Assembly (NCBI GenBank): GCA_902526045.1 | Contig: CABZJI010000004.1 | Coordinates: forward strand, 62,001-126,000 | Reading direction: 5' to 3' | Source of the DNA: an uncultured SAR86 cluster bacterium | GTDB taxonomy: Bacteria > Pseudomonadota > Gammaproteobacteria > Magnimaribacterales > AG-339-G14 | DNA: 64,000 nt | Shown here: positions 17,992 through 26,311 of the stretch, piece by piece | Position numbering within the stretch: position 1 is the first letter of the stretch | Layout of the letters: each line of letters starts with the position of its first letter | The notes under the pieces: model-generated | Databases searched by the model: none | What the model was told of the DNA's origin: nothing | Seen by the model: only the letters and a program-made list of their open reading frames with translations | Program-made: the position numbers and the translations under genes

Positions 17992-19645
17992 GAGAAATTT
18001 ATTAATTTTTCTTCTTTTTATCTCTTTAATCAGTTTTTCTAGTTTATCTGCTTCAAAACATAATGCGGTTGTTGTCACGAGACATCACTTAGCAACTGAA
18101 GTTGGTATAAAGATTCTCCTAGATGGAGGCAATGCTTTTGATGCAGCTATATCTGTAGCTTTTGCTTTAGCGGTTGTAAATCCTTCAGCAGGCAATATTG
18201 GTGGTGGAGGTTTTGCCTTACTTTACGACGCAAATAAGAAAACTATTGAATCGATAGACTATAGAGAAAGAGCTCCAATTAAAGCTAAAGAAGACATGTT
18301 TCTTGATAAAAATGGCAATGTCATAAAAGATTTAAGTACATCATCTTTCCTGGCTTCTGGAATTCCTGGAACAGTAGATGGCATGTATAAGATCCATAAA
18401 AAATATGGATCACTTCCCATTAGTAAATTAATCTTACCCGCAATAGAGCTTGCTGAAAAAGGATTTACATTATCAAAATTTCAAGCAAATTACTTTAATA
18501 AAAATAGAGATAAATTCTCAAAAAATCCTGAAACAAAAAAAATTTTTGTAAAAAAAGATTTATGGAAAAGAGGTGATCTTTTTAAGCAAAAGGATTTAGC
18601 AAAAACTCTTAAAAGAATATCTGCATTTGGAAGAGATGAATTTTATTCTGGCGAGACAGCAAAAAAAATTGTTAATTATTTTAAAAGAAATGGTGGTATT
18701 TTTACTAAAAACGATTTCTTAAATTATCAGTCAACATTTAAGCCCCCTCTTTGCTCTACTTTCATAGACTATGATGTTTGTTCAATGGCTCTTCCAAGCT
18801 CAGGAGGTATTGTTCTATCACAATCACTAAACATTCTAGAAAATTTTGACTTAACTTCTTACGATCATAACTCCCTTGATTACAATAGACTTTTAACTGA
18901 AGCAATGAGGTTTTCATTTGCAGATAGGTCAGAATTTTTAGGAGACGAAGATTTCAATAATTTTGATATAAGTAAGATAACTTCTAAAAAATATGCAAAG
19001 ACTCTCTCAACTATAATTAAAGGATCTAAAAATAAAATTGCTATCGATTCTCCCGGAAAGTATTTAACTGAAAGTGAAGAAACAACTCATTTTTCAATAA
19101 TAGATTCAAATGGAAATGCTGTTTCGAATACTTATACATTGAATACAGCATATGGTTCGGGAATTATTGCAAAAGGAACTGGGATCCTAATGAATAATGA
19201 GATGGATGATTTTTCAATCAAACCAGGCTTCCCTAATTTTTTTGGACTAGTAGGATCAGAAGCAAATAAGGTTGAATCTAAAAAAGCGCCGCTTTCATCT
19301 ATGACACCAACAATCGTTCTTCAAGGAGGAAAGCCCTTTTTAATTACTGGCTCCCCAGGAGGATCTACCATTATTTCTTCCGTTCTTCAGCTTTTATTAA
19401 ATGTTTTAATTTTTGACATGGAAGTTGATGAGGCATCTATAGCTAAACGTATTCACCATCAATGGAAGCCTGACGTTTTGTTTATTGAGAATAAAAAAAA
19501 ATTAGAAGGTATTGATGAATTAGGATTTGATATTATTTATAGGGAAAGAATTGGTGAAACACATTCTATACTTTTTCATAAGGATAGATACGAAGGTTTT
19601 GCTGACTTGAGAAGACCAGATGGCAAAGCAATATCAGTACACTAA
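17966..19645 (+). CDS. ggt: Gamma-glutamyltranspeptidase
   Basis: GGT cleaves or transfers the gamma-glutamyl group of glutathione in the periplasm and matures by self-cleavage. The N-terminus is a signal peptide: KR, then a hydrophobic run to SLSAS near residue 30, which supports the start at 17966 despite its 26-base overlap with pyrF. NPSAGNIGGGGF is conserved. The new N-terminal catalytic threonine is Thr373 in EETTHFSI, followed by NTYTLNTAYGSGI and GILMNNEMDDFS. The 559-residue length is normal. Glutathione and peptide recycling is the likely role. Confidence 0.94.
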   Translation: MKLIPTLFKRNLLIFLLFISLISFSSLSASKHNAVVVTRHHLATEVGIKILLDGGNAFDAAISVAFALAVVNPSAGNIGGGGFALLYDANKKTIESIDYRERAPIKAKEDMFLDKNGNVIKDLSTSSFLASGIPGTVDGMYKIHKKYGSLPISKLILPAIELAEKGFTLSKFQANYFNKNRDKFSKNPETKKIFVKKDLWKRGDLFKQKDLAKTLKRISAFGRDEFYSGETAKKIVNYFKRNGGIFTKNDFLNYQSTFKPPLCSTFIDYDVCSMALPSSGGIVLSQSLNILENFDLTSYDHNSLDYNRLLTEAMRFSFADRSEFLGDEDFNNFDISKITSKKYAKTLSTIIKGSKNKIAIDSPGKYLTESEETTHFSIIDSNGNAVSNTYTLNTAYGSGIIAKGTGILMNNEMDDFSIKPGFPNFFGLVGSEANKVESKKAPLSSMTPTIVLQGGKPFLITGSPGGSTIISSVLQLLLNVLIFDMEVDEASIAKRIHHQWKPDVLFIENKKKLEGIDELGFDIIYRERIGETHSILFHKDRYEGFADLRRPDGKAISVH

Positions 19646-21416
19646 GACAAAAGAAGTTTTCTCCAAAGAAAAAGAATTACCAAAACTACCGGGAGTCTAT
19701 AAATTTTATGATGAAAAAAATAACATCTTATACATTGGTAAAGCAAAAAGCCTATCAAACAGGCTTAAGTCATATCTTTCTTCTTCTAAAGATAGAAAAA
19801 AAAATGAACTAATTGACAAGATTAAATTTCTTGAAATATTCATTACAGAAACTGAAAGCGATGCATTGCTTTTAGAACAAAACTTAATTAGAAAACTTAA
19901 GCCACCTTTTAACGTTCAATTTAGAGACGATAAATCGTTTCCTGCTATTTATTTTTCTTCTGGCCATGATTTTCCGGGAATTTATTTAACAAGAAATAAA
20001 AAACTTAAAGGTATAAAACTTGGCCCCTATGCAAATGTAACTGCAGCAAGACAATCAATTGATCTGACGAGAACATTATTTGGCTTGAGAAATTGTTCGG
20101 ATATGGTTTTCCAAAACCGCACAAGACCATGCATACAGCATCAAATTGGTAAATGTTCAGCACCTTGCGTGGAAAAAATATCACAAAAAAACTATCTCGA
20201 AGAAGTAGATGCAGCTATCAAATTTATTGAAGGAAAAGATAAATCCTTTCTAAACATCCTCTACTCAAAAATGGATGAATACTCATCTCTAAAAGAGTTT
20301 GAACGAGCAGCCCTCTATAGAGATAAGATCAAAGCCTATAGGGATATCCAAAAAGATCAATCCGTCTTTACCATATACGATAATGCAGTTGTGATAACTA
20401 AGAAATCGAATGAATATGTTAATTGTATTTCTATTTTAGAAATAAAGGATGGTTGGCTTATTAACACAGAGAACTATTTTTCAAAAAAAGATAAGTATGT
20501 TTTAGAAGAAGAACTTATGGAAAGCTTTCTTTCAAAGATTTTGATAGAAAAAAACTTAGAAAATCTAACATTGCTGTCAGATTTTAAGTTTAGTAATTTA
20601 AGTTCGCAGCTTAATGATAAAAAAATAAATTTAGAGAAAAAGAATCATAAAAATAAAAAAATTTTTGAGCTGGCTTCATTACAATCTGATGATGGACTTC
20701 AACGCCAATTTAATTATCCATGGATAACTGAAGGACTTTCGTTCATTGAAGATAAAACTCGGTCAAAAATAAATAGGATAGAAGGATTTGATGTTAGTCA
20801 TTTATCTGGTGATAACGTTACTGCCTCATGCGTAGTTTTTGATAGTGAAGGACCACAAAAAAAACAATATCGAACTTTTAATATAAAAATTAATAAAAAT
20901 GATGATTACCAAGCAATGAAAGAGGTTTTATCAAGGAGACTAAAAAGACTACAAAAAGATGGAAATAACTTTCCTGACCTGATTGTGATTGATGGCGGTA
21001 AGGGACAACTTTCTTCAGCAATTAAGGAAGTTGAAAAGTATGAAGATTGTAGTACCAAAATACTTTCTTTAGTTAAAGGTCCAGATAGAAATTCTAAATA
21101 TGATGATGTCCTTTATTTTCATGAAGGAAAAATTTTAAGGATGGACCTTGAACATGAAGGCAAACGTCTTCTTCAGTTTGTAAGAGATGAATCTCATAGA
21201 TTTGCTTTATCCAGGAGTAAAAAGAGGAGAAAAAATGTTACACATTCAACCCTCGATGAGATTAAAGGGATCGGAAGTATAAATAAAAAAGTTCTGTTAA
21301 GACATTTTGGCGGCATAGAATCCCTTAGGAAAGCAAGCATAGATCAGATAAAATCTATCCAAGGTATTGGATCGATGAGAGCTAAACTAATCTACGATCA
21401 TTTTAATGGACAATGA
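19620..21416 (+). CDS. uvrC: Excinuclease ABC subunit C
   Basis: UvrC makes both incisions in nucleotide excision repair. The GIY-YIG nuclease lies at the N-terminus (LPGVYKFYDEKNNILYIGKAK). A UVR domain near residues 205-240 binds UvrB. The RNase H-like nuclease has GFDVSHLSGDNVTAS and DLIVIDGGKGQLSSA, and a helix-hairpin-helix pair ends the protein (IKGIGSINKKVLLRHFGG, IQGIGSMRAKLI). The 598-residue length is normal. It overlaps ggt by 26 bases. uvrC followed by pgsA is the usual gammaproteobacterial order, here with one small gene between. Confidence 0.96.
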   Translation: MAKQYQYTKTKEVFSKEKELPKLPGVYKFYDEKNNILYIGKAKSLSNRLKSYLSSSKDRKKNELIDKIKFLEIFITETESDALLLEQNLIRKLKPPFNVQFRDDKSFPAIYFSSGHDFPGIYLTRNKKLKGIKLGPYANVTAARQSIDLTRTLFGLRNCSDMVFQNRTRPCIQHQIGKCSAPCVEKISQKNYLEEVDAAIKFIEGKDKSFLNILYSKMDEYSSLKEFERAALYRDKIKAYRDIQKDQSVFTIYDNAVVITKKSNEYVNCISILEIKDGWLINTENYFSKKDKYVLEEELMESFLSKILIEKNLENLTLLSDFKFSNLSSQLNDKKINLEKKNHKNKKIFELASLQSDDGLQRQFNYPWITEGLSFIEDKTRSKINRIEGFDVSHLSGDNVTASCVVFDSEGPQKKQYRTFNIKINKNDDYQAMKEVLSRRLKRLQKDGNNFPDLIVIDGGKGQLSSAIKEVEKYEDCSTKILSLVKGPDRNSKYDDVLYFHEGKILRMDLEHEGKRLLQFVRDESHRFALSRSKKRRKNVTHSTLDEIKGIGSINKKVLLRHFGGIESLRKASIDQIKSIQGIGSMRAKLIYDHFNGQ

Positions 21417-21778
21417 AAGAAAACAATTTTTTAAAGAGATCAAAAATAATTGAAAAAAATCAGGTTTATTTAACTGAAGCTGTTCAAACTTTAACACACT
21501 TGTCTATGAAGGCTATATATCAAGAAGGAAAACTAATTTTTGCTGACATTGGTGGGAGCGCGGCTGAAGTTGAAGATATGTCAGCTGATTACCTTGGAAC
21601 ACTAGTAATATCGAATAAAAGAAACCCCTTTCCATCTTCAGAAAAAAAAGAATCTAGAGTATATGAAAAGTCTTTTTTTGCTTTTAAAGCAATATCAAGC
21701 ATGAAAGCAATAATTCAGGAATTACAAACCATTGTTGGTCATAAAATCTGTTCCATAGTTCTCAAAGAATTTTCATGA
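21413..21778 (+). CDS. Unknown 121-residue protein between uvrC and pgsA
   Basis: I do not recognise this gene. It is mixed alpha/beta with no signal peptide or membrane segment. A central stretch reads FADIGGSAAEVEDMSADYLG, and the C-terminal half is helical (FFAFKAISSMKAIIQELQTIVGHK). The ATGA overlaps with both neighbours (uvrC stop at 21416, pgsA start at 21775) argue that it is a real, co-translated gene rather than chance reading frame. A DNA-repair or lipid-related role is possible from context only. Confidence 0.75.
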   Translation: MKENNFLKRSKIIEKNQVYLTEAVQTLTHLSMKAIYQEGKLIFADIGGSAAEVEDMSADYLGTLVISNKRNPFPSSEKKESRVYEKSFFAFKAISSMKAIIQELQTIVGHKICSIVLKEFS

Positions 21779-22287
21779 TCTCAAACTTAATATCTTTATC
21801 AAGGATATTTCTTATTTTCCCTATTATCTTTTGCATAATGATTAACAATATTTACTTAGCTTTTTTGTTATTTTTGATAGCTGGTTTTACTGATTTCTTA
21901 GATGGATATATAGCTAGATACTTAAGACAAGAGTCTGTTCTGGGAGCAAATTTAGATCTTTTAGCAGATAAAATTTTTGTTAGTAGTTTATTAATTTTCA
22001 TCTCTTTTCATTTTGATAATCTTATTTATTTGTTGATGACAATATTAATTATTGCTAGAGAAATTTCCATAGGGACTATCCGACAATATTTATTGGAAAC
22101 AAATAAGGAAAATAAAGCTAAAGTAAATTTTCTAGGAAAGTTTAAAACTTTTTTTCAAATTTTCTCTATTGGGGTTGCCATGATTTTTCTGGACACTGAA
22201 TTCTCCTCAATTGTTGAGGTTGTAGTTGTAATTGCAGCTGCTTTGTCTTGGCTTTCACTCCTAAATTATTCTTATGAAAAAAGTTAA
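21775..22287 (+). CDS. pgsA: CDP-diacylglycerol-glycerol-3-P phosphatidyltransferase
   Basis: PgsA makes phosphatidylglycerol phosphate from CDP-diacylglycerol and glycerol-3-phosphate at the inner membrane. The CDP-alcohol phosphatidyltransferase motif DG-x2-AR-x8-G-x3-D-x3-D is complete in DGYIARYLRQESVLGANLDLLAD (from about residue 43). Several hydrophobic helices follow, and the length of 170 residues fits. It overlaps the small gene upstream by 4 bases, and the next gene starts 14 bases before its stop. Its position after uvrC supports PgsA over other CDP-alcohol transferases. Confidence 0.92.
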   Translation: MISNLISLSRIFLIFPIIFCIMINNIYLAFLLFLIAGFTDFLDGYIARYLRQESVLGANLDLLADKIFVSSLLIFISFHFDNLIYLLMTILIIAREISIGTIRQYLLETNKENKAKVNFLGKFKTFFQIFSIGVAMIFLDTEFSSIVEVVVVIAAALSWLSLLNYSYEKS

Positions 22288-23386
22288 AAATATTCCCTTC
22301 ATAGACCTAAGTCTAAAGAAAATAGACTTAGATAAAACGATTAGTAATATTTCCAGATTAATAAAGGATAAAAATTTTATTGGTGGAGATGAAGTTAAAA
22401 AGTTCCAAAATAACTTTTCAAAATTCAATGAAAGTAAATATTGTCTTGGGGTAGCAAATGGAACAGATGCTTTAGAGATTGCTTTAGAAAGTTTAGATAT
22501 TCCAAAAAACTCTGAAGTGATCGTTCCAAATTTTACTTTTTTATCTCCAGCGGAGGCTGTAGTAAGAGGAGGATATAAATTAGTCCTGGCAGATATAAAT
22601 CTTGATGATTTCACAATTTCAATAGAGTCTCTCCAAAAGCTAATAAATAAAAAGACCAGTGCTTTGATAGTTGTACATTTATTTGGAAACCCGTGCGATA
22701 TGCTTGAAATAAAAAAAATTACTGACAAGTATGGTATCAAAATAATTGAAGACTGCTCACAGGCTCATGGTGCAAAATTTAAAGGAAAAATTGTTGGTAA
22801 TTATGGAGATATTGGAACATTTAGCTTTTACCCTACAAAAAATTTAGGAGCATTTGGAGATTCTGGGGCGATAGTGACAAATAAAAAAACCCTTTATGAA
22901 AAAGCTCAAAAAATAGCTAATCACGGAAGAGTAGCAACATACGATCACCTTCTTCCAGGAAGAAATTCTAGACTGGATTCCATTCAAGCCTCGGTGCTAA
23001 ATTTTAAAATTCAAAATTTAGAAAAACATAACAAATTAAGAATTAAACAAGCATCACTTTTAGTGAAAGCGATTCAATCATCAAATATTGAAACACTTAA
23101 ATTAACACCAGATCAATTCTCTGTATTTCATCAGTTTCCAATTTTGTCTAAAAAAAGGAAATCATTAATGACTTTTTTAGAAAAGAAAGGCATTAATTGT
23201 GGAATTTATTATCCTAAGCCTTTAAGTAAAATGAAGGCATTCAGTAATATCAAATCGATAAGTAAAGTTCATTCTAAAAACTCTGAAATAGCATGTAATG
23301 AGATCTTGAGTCTACCCATTGGTCCTCATCTGAATATTAAGGATACAGAATATATAGCTAATGCTATACAATCATTTTCAAATTAA
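22274..23386 (+). CDS. DegT/DnrJ/EryC1 sugar aminotransferase
   Basis: This PLP enzyme family aminates keto-sugar nucleotides. The 370-residue protein opens with IPFIDLSLKK, carries [16 protein letters not shown] and the acidic EDCSQAHGAKF, and has the PLP lysine Lys189 in [38 protein letters not shown] is also typical of 3-amino-sugar members (WlbC, FdtB, QdtB type). It begins inside pgsA (14-base overlap) and is the first gene of the polysaccharide locus, lying between pgsA and tRNA-Cys. A second paralog is at 45937-47022. The substrate cannot be fixed from sequence. Confidence 0.9.
   Translation: MKKVKNIPFIDLSLKKIDLDKTISNISRLIKDKNFIGGDEVKKFQNNFSKFNESKYCLGVANGTDALEIALESLDIPKNSEVIVPNFTFLSPAEAVVRGGYKLVLADINLDDFTISIESLQKLINKKTSALIVVHLFGNPCDMLEIKKITDKYGIKIIEDCSQAHGAKFKGKIVGNYGDIGTFSFYPTKNLGAFGDSGAIVTNKKTLYEKAQKIANHGRVATYDHLLPGRNSRLDSIQASVLNFKIQNLEKHNKLRIKQASLLVKAIQSSNIETLKLTPDQFSVFHQFPILSKKRKSLMTFLEKKGINCGIYYPKPLSKMKAFSNIKSISKVHSKNSEIACNEILSLPIGPHLNIKDTEYIANAIQSFSN
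23362..23372 (+). promoter_or_regulatory. Possible tRNA-Cys promoter
   Basis: Near the end of the aminotransferase gene, TGCTATACAAT resembles an extended -10 element, 17 bases before the first base of tRNA-Cys. A stable-RNA gene would need its own promoter or processing from the operon transcript. The match is imperfect and there is no clear -35. Confidence 0.3.
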
Positions 23387-23388
23387 TT

Positions 23389-23462
23389 GGCTGAGTGGCA
23401 GAGTGGTTATGCAGCGGACTGCAAATCCGTGAACGCCGGTTCGATTCCGACCTCAGCCTCCA
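23389..23462 (+). tRNA. tRNA-Cys (GCA)
   Basis: The sequence folds as a cloverleaf. The acceptor stem GGCTGAG/CTCAGCC is perfect, with discriminator T and an encoded CCA (23460-23462). The anticodon stem GCGGA/TCCGT closes the loop CTGCAAA with anticodon GCA, and the T-loop TTCGATT is standard. The T-stem GCCGG/CCGAC contains one C-A mismatch. It lies 2 bases after an aminotransferase stop codon. Together with the tRNA-Leu(TAA) 1.8 kb downstream, it corresponds to the cysT-leuZ pair that follows pgsA in E. coli. Confidence 0.95.
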
Positions 23463-23480
23463 AATTTATAATCCATAAAT

Positions 23481-23486
23481 GGTGAT
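23481..23486 (+). promoter_or_regulatory. Ribosome binding site for an AUU start
   Basis: GGTGAT matches the 3' part of the ideal Shine-Dalgarno complement (GGAGGTGATC) and ends 5 bases before the ATT codon at 23492, where the epimerase's first residue is expected. An ATG at 23479 is in another frame and stops after five codons, so it cannot start the epimerase. Confidence 0.45.
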
Positions 23487-23491
23487 TCATT

Positions 23492-24451
23492 ATTAAAAAA
23501 GTCTTAGTTACAGGATCATGTGGTTTTATAGGATTTCACATGACTCAAAAGCTCTTGAGAGAAGATTTTCAAGTTATTGGTATTGATAACATGAATAGTT
23601 ACTACGATATCCTCTTGAAAGAAAATAGACTTAAAAGTTTGAAAGAAAATGAAAATTTTAAGTTTTATAAAATTAATCTTGAAGATAAAGATAGTTTAAA
23701 AAAAATATTTCAAGTTTATAAATTTGACATTGTCTTAAATCTGGCAGCACAAGCTGGTGTAAGATATTCTGCTAAAAATCCATCTGCATATTATGATTCA
23801 AATATAGTTGGATTTTTGAATGTGATTGGACTATCAAAAGATTTTTCCTCAAAATTTATTTATGCTTCTAGTAGTTCAGTTTATGGAGCTGAAATAAATA
23901 TTCCTTACAGAGAATCAATAAAAAAAGTCTCACCTCTTTCACTTTACGGAATTACTAAAAAAGTAAATGAAGACATAGCAGATTTTTTTCACAGCGAATT
24001 TAAGTTTAAAAGCTATGGCCTTAGGTTTTTCAGCGTTTACGGCCCTTTTGGGAGACCTGATATGGCTTACTATAAATTTAGTGAATCTATAAGGAGAGGA
24101 CATCCCATTACAGTATATAATCGTGGTCTTATGAGCAGAGATATGACTTTTATAGACGATATTTGCGATGGAATACTTAATGCTATTGGATTAGATATAA
24201 ATGCCCATGAAATCTTCAACCTTGGAAATAGTCATCCTATAAAGCTTAATTACTTGATAAATTTTTTAGAAAATTTTTTCAATAAAAAAGCAACTATAAA
24301 TTTCGAGGAATCCCAAGAAGAGGTGATGCATACTTTTGCAGATATATCAAAATCAAAAAAAATTCTTGGGTTTTCTCCAAAAGTCTCTTTTGAGGATGGA
24401 ATGGAAATTTTTTTAAAATGGTTTTGTAATTATTATAGTTTTAATGAGTAG
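23492..24451 (+). CDS. UDP-glucuronate 4-epimerase-like protein, apparent AUU start
   Basis: This short-chain epimerase opens with KKVLVTGSCGFIGFHMTQKLL, the NAD-binding Rossmann motif. GIDNMNSYYDILLKENRL, typical of UDP-glucuronate 4-epimerases (CapI type), follows. The catalytic YxxxK is YGITK, and FFSVYGPFGRPDMAYYKF is also characteristic. The first ATG (23540) lies after the glycine motif and would destroy the cofactor site. No ATG, GTG or TTG exists between it and the stop at 23483, so translation probably starts at ATT 23492 (319 residues); otherwise a base is missing from the sequence. With the dehydrogenase downstream it could supply UDP-galacturonate. Confidence 0.85.
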   Translation: MKKVLVTGSCGFIGFHMTQKLLREDFQVIGIDNMNSYYDILLKENRLKSLKENENFKFYKINLEDKDSLKKIFQVYKFDIVLNLAAQAGVRYSAKNPSAYYDSNIVGFLNVIGLSKDFSSKFIYASSSSVYGAEINIPYRESIKKVSPLSLYGITKKVNEDIADFFHSEFKFKSYGLRFFSVYGPFGRPDMAYYKFSESIRRGHPITVYNRGLMSRDMTFIDDICDGILNAIGLDINAHEIFNLGNSHPIKLNYLINFLENFFNKKATINFEESQEEVMHTFADISKSKKILGFSPKVSFEDGMEIFLKWFCNYYSFNE

Positions 24452-25301
24452 CTTAAGGCTCGGTATCGTAGGACATGGCTTTGTCGGGAAAGCTATGGAT
24501 AAAGGTTTTGACAAGGAAGTAAAAAAATTAGTTGTGGATCCAATATATGGTACGAACATCAATGATTTAGTGAAATTTAAACCAGAAATCATTTTTGTTT
24601 GTGTTCCTACTCCTATGAATAGTGATGGAAGTCAAGATTCCTCAATAGTTGAGGATGTTTTCAAAAAATTTGGAGATAAATTCAATGATATTCCTTTAGT
24701 TTTAAAGAGCACTATTCTTCCTGATAAACTTAAAAAAATAGCAGAGGATTTCAATAACTTAATCTATAACCCGGAATTTTTGAGAGAAAAATTTGCTGAG
24801 GAAGATTTTATCAACTCTCCTTTTGTTATCCTTGGTGGAGAGAAATTGCTATGCGAAAAAGTAAAAAAAATTTATAAGAAAAACTCTAATTGTCAGACTG
24901 ATAATTATATTTTTACTGACATAGAATCCGCATCATTAATAAAATATACTATCAATTCTTTCTTAGCTTCTAAGGTAATCTTTTTTAACCATATCAATGA
25001 AATCTTTGAGAAGTCAAAAACTACTGAAAGATGGGAAAATTTTATTAGTTATATTTCTATGGATGAAAGAATTGGAGCATCACATATGATGGTTCCAGGT
25101 CATGATGGTAAAAAAGGTTTTGGGGGAGCTTGTTTTACAAAAGATACTGCCGCTATGTTAAATTATTCAAACTCATTAGGTGCTGATTTTCTTCTCCTCA
25201 ACAGTGTCATACAAATTAATAATTCAATTAGAAATAAATATGAAAATTTAGATCAAAGAGAAATTGATCAGAATGTAAATTATGAGTTTGAGAACAAATA
25301 A
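24444..25301 (+). CDS. Short UDP-sugar 6-dehydrogenase family protein
   Basis: Members oxidise UDP-glucose or UDP-N-acetylhexosamine to the uronic acid in two NAD-dependent steps. The 285-residue protein shows the Rossmann opening LGIVGHGFVGKAM, FVCVPTP, LKSTILP, NPEFLREKFAEEDF and the active-site cysteine Cys230 in GFGGACFTKDT. It ends soon after that motif, so the C-terminal UDP-binding domain of full-length Ugd (about 390 residues or more) is missing. The short form may use a different substrate grip. It overlaps the epimerase by 8 bases and stops 3 bases before tRNA-Leu. Confidence 0.85.
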   Translation: MSSLRLGIVGHGFVGKAMDKGFDKEVKKLVVDPIYGTNINDLVKFKPEIIFVCVPTPMNSDGSQDSSIVEDVFKKFGDKFNDIPLVLKSTILPDKLKKIAEDFNNLIYNPEFLREKFAEEDFINSPFVILGGEKLLCEKVKKIYKKNSNCQTDNYIFTDIESASLIKYTINSFLASKVIFFNHINEIFEKSKTTERWENFISYISMDERIGASHMMVPGHDGKKGFGGACFTKDTAAMLNYSNSLGADFLLLNSVIQINNSIRNKYENLDQREIDQNVNYEFENK

Positions 25302-25303
25302 TT

Positions 25304-25390
25304 GCCCGGGTGGTGGAATTGGTAGACACAAGGGACTTAAAATCCCTCGAAGGCAACTTCGTGCCGGTTCAAGTCCGGCCCCGGGTACCA
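25304..25390 (+). tRNA. tRNA-Leu (TAA)
   Basis: This 87-base class II tRNA has acceptor stem GCCCGGG/CCCGGGT (one terminal G-T pair), discriminator A and an encoded CCA. The anticodon loop ACTTAAAATCC contains TAA. A long variable arm follows (CTCGAAGGCAACTTCGTG) and the T-loop is TTCAAGT. The sequence is very close to E. coli leuZ. It lies 3 bases after the dehydrogenase stop and 10 bases before the Wzz-like gene, so it may be matured from the polysaccharide transcript. Confidence 0.96.
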
Positions 25391-25400
25391 ATTAAATATC

Positions 25401-26297
25401 ATGCAAGATAATTTAGACAGCAGACAAGATTTCAACATCGATATTGCAGAAATATTTCAAATTTTAATAGGGAAAAGATTCCAACTAATTTTCATAACCT
25501 TAACTTTTTCAATCCTTGCAGTTATATATTCTTTAACTTTAGATAACTATTATGAGTCTTCATCAACTTTTCAAATTTCAATAGAAACTAATAATAACTC
25601 TGCTACCTCTGGAATATCGAGCATTGCATCACTTGCAGGTATTTCTGTTGGACAGCAAGACAGCAAAGTATCTTTTGTAAAAGAAACTTTATTATCAAGA
25701 GCATTTTTCAAAAGATTAATTGAAAAAGATAATGAGATCTTACCAAATCTCCTAGCCTTTAATTATTTCGATGGAACCATAAAAAAATCTATTTTTGATA
25801 ATAGTTCTTATGATAAAGGCGAATGGAAAATTAGAAAGCCAACTTATCTTGAGGGTTATGAAGAATTTAAAGATATCTTTCAGGTAGAAATAGACGATGT
25901 GACAGGATTCATAAAGGTCTTTGTCATTCACAAGTCCCCTGTATTTGCTAGTAATCTCATTTATCTATCTTTTGTTGAACTAAATTTATTATCAAGAGAA
26001 AAGGACATCTCAGAAACAAAAAACTTAATAACCTACTTGGAGCAAGAATTTTCTAATACTTCGATTTTAGATATAAGAGAATCCATTAATAATTTGATTA
26101 CTAGTCAGCTAAAAAAGAAAATGTATGCAACTGTAAAACAAGATTACTTGGTAAAATTTGTAGAACCACCATTTGTTCCTGAAAGAAAATCTGGTCCTGT
26201 GAGATCGCTTATTTGCATTTTCATAACTCTCTTAGGTTTTATGTTTGGAGTTGTTTATATCCTCCTGAAAAGATATTTAATTATTCGTAATAACTAG
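25401..26297 (+). CDS. Wzz-like chain length determinant
   Basis: This 298-residue protein has the polysaccharide co-polymerase layout. A short cytoplasmic N-terminus is followed by a membrane helix at about residues 28-47, a periplasmic region, and a second helix near residues 269-289 preceded by a Pro-rich FVEPPFVPERKSGPVRS. It has no C-terminal tyrosine-kinase domain, so it is Wzz/PCP-1 type rather than Wzc. It would set the chain length made by the Wzy-like polymerase at 56954-58171. The periplasmic part is shorter than in many Wzz proteins. Confidence 0.82.
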   Translation: MQDNLDSRQDFNIDIAEIFQILIGKRFQLIFITLTFSILAVIYSLTLDNYYESSSTFQISIETNNNSATSGISSIASLAGISVGQQDSKVSFVKETLLSRAFFKRLIEKDNEILPNLLAFNYFDGTIKKSIFDNSSYDKGEWKIRKPTYLEGYEEFKDIFQVEIDDVTGFIKVFVIHKSPVFASNLIYLSFVELNLLSREKDISETKNLITYLEQEFSNTSILDIRESINNLITSQLKKKMYATVKQDYLVKFVEPPFVPERKSGPVRSLICIFITLLGFMFGVVYILLKRYLIIRNN

Positions 26298-26311
26298 TTA
26301 TTTATTGATCA

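Noticed and set aside
22261-22740. A 159-codon minus-strand frame across the pgsA/aminotransferase junction.
   Set aside because: It is antisense to the conserved N-terminus of a DegT aminotransferase and shows no motif.
22274-25400. A JUMPstart/ops anti-termination site before the polysaccharide genes.
   Set aside because: I looked for the GGCGGTAGC-type core near the first sugar genes and found none.
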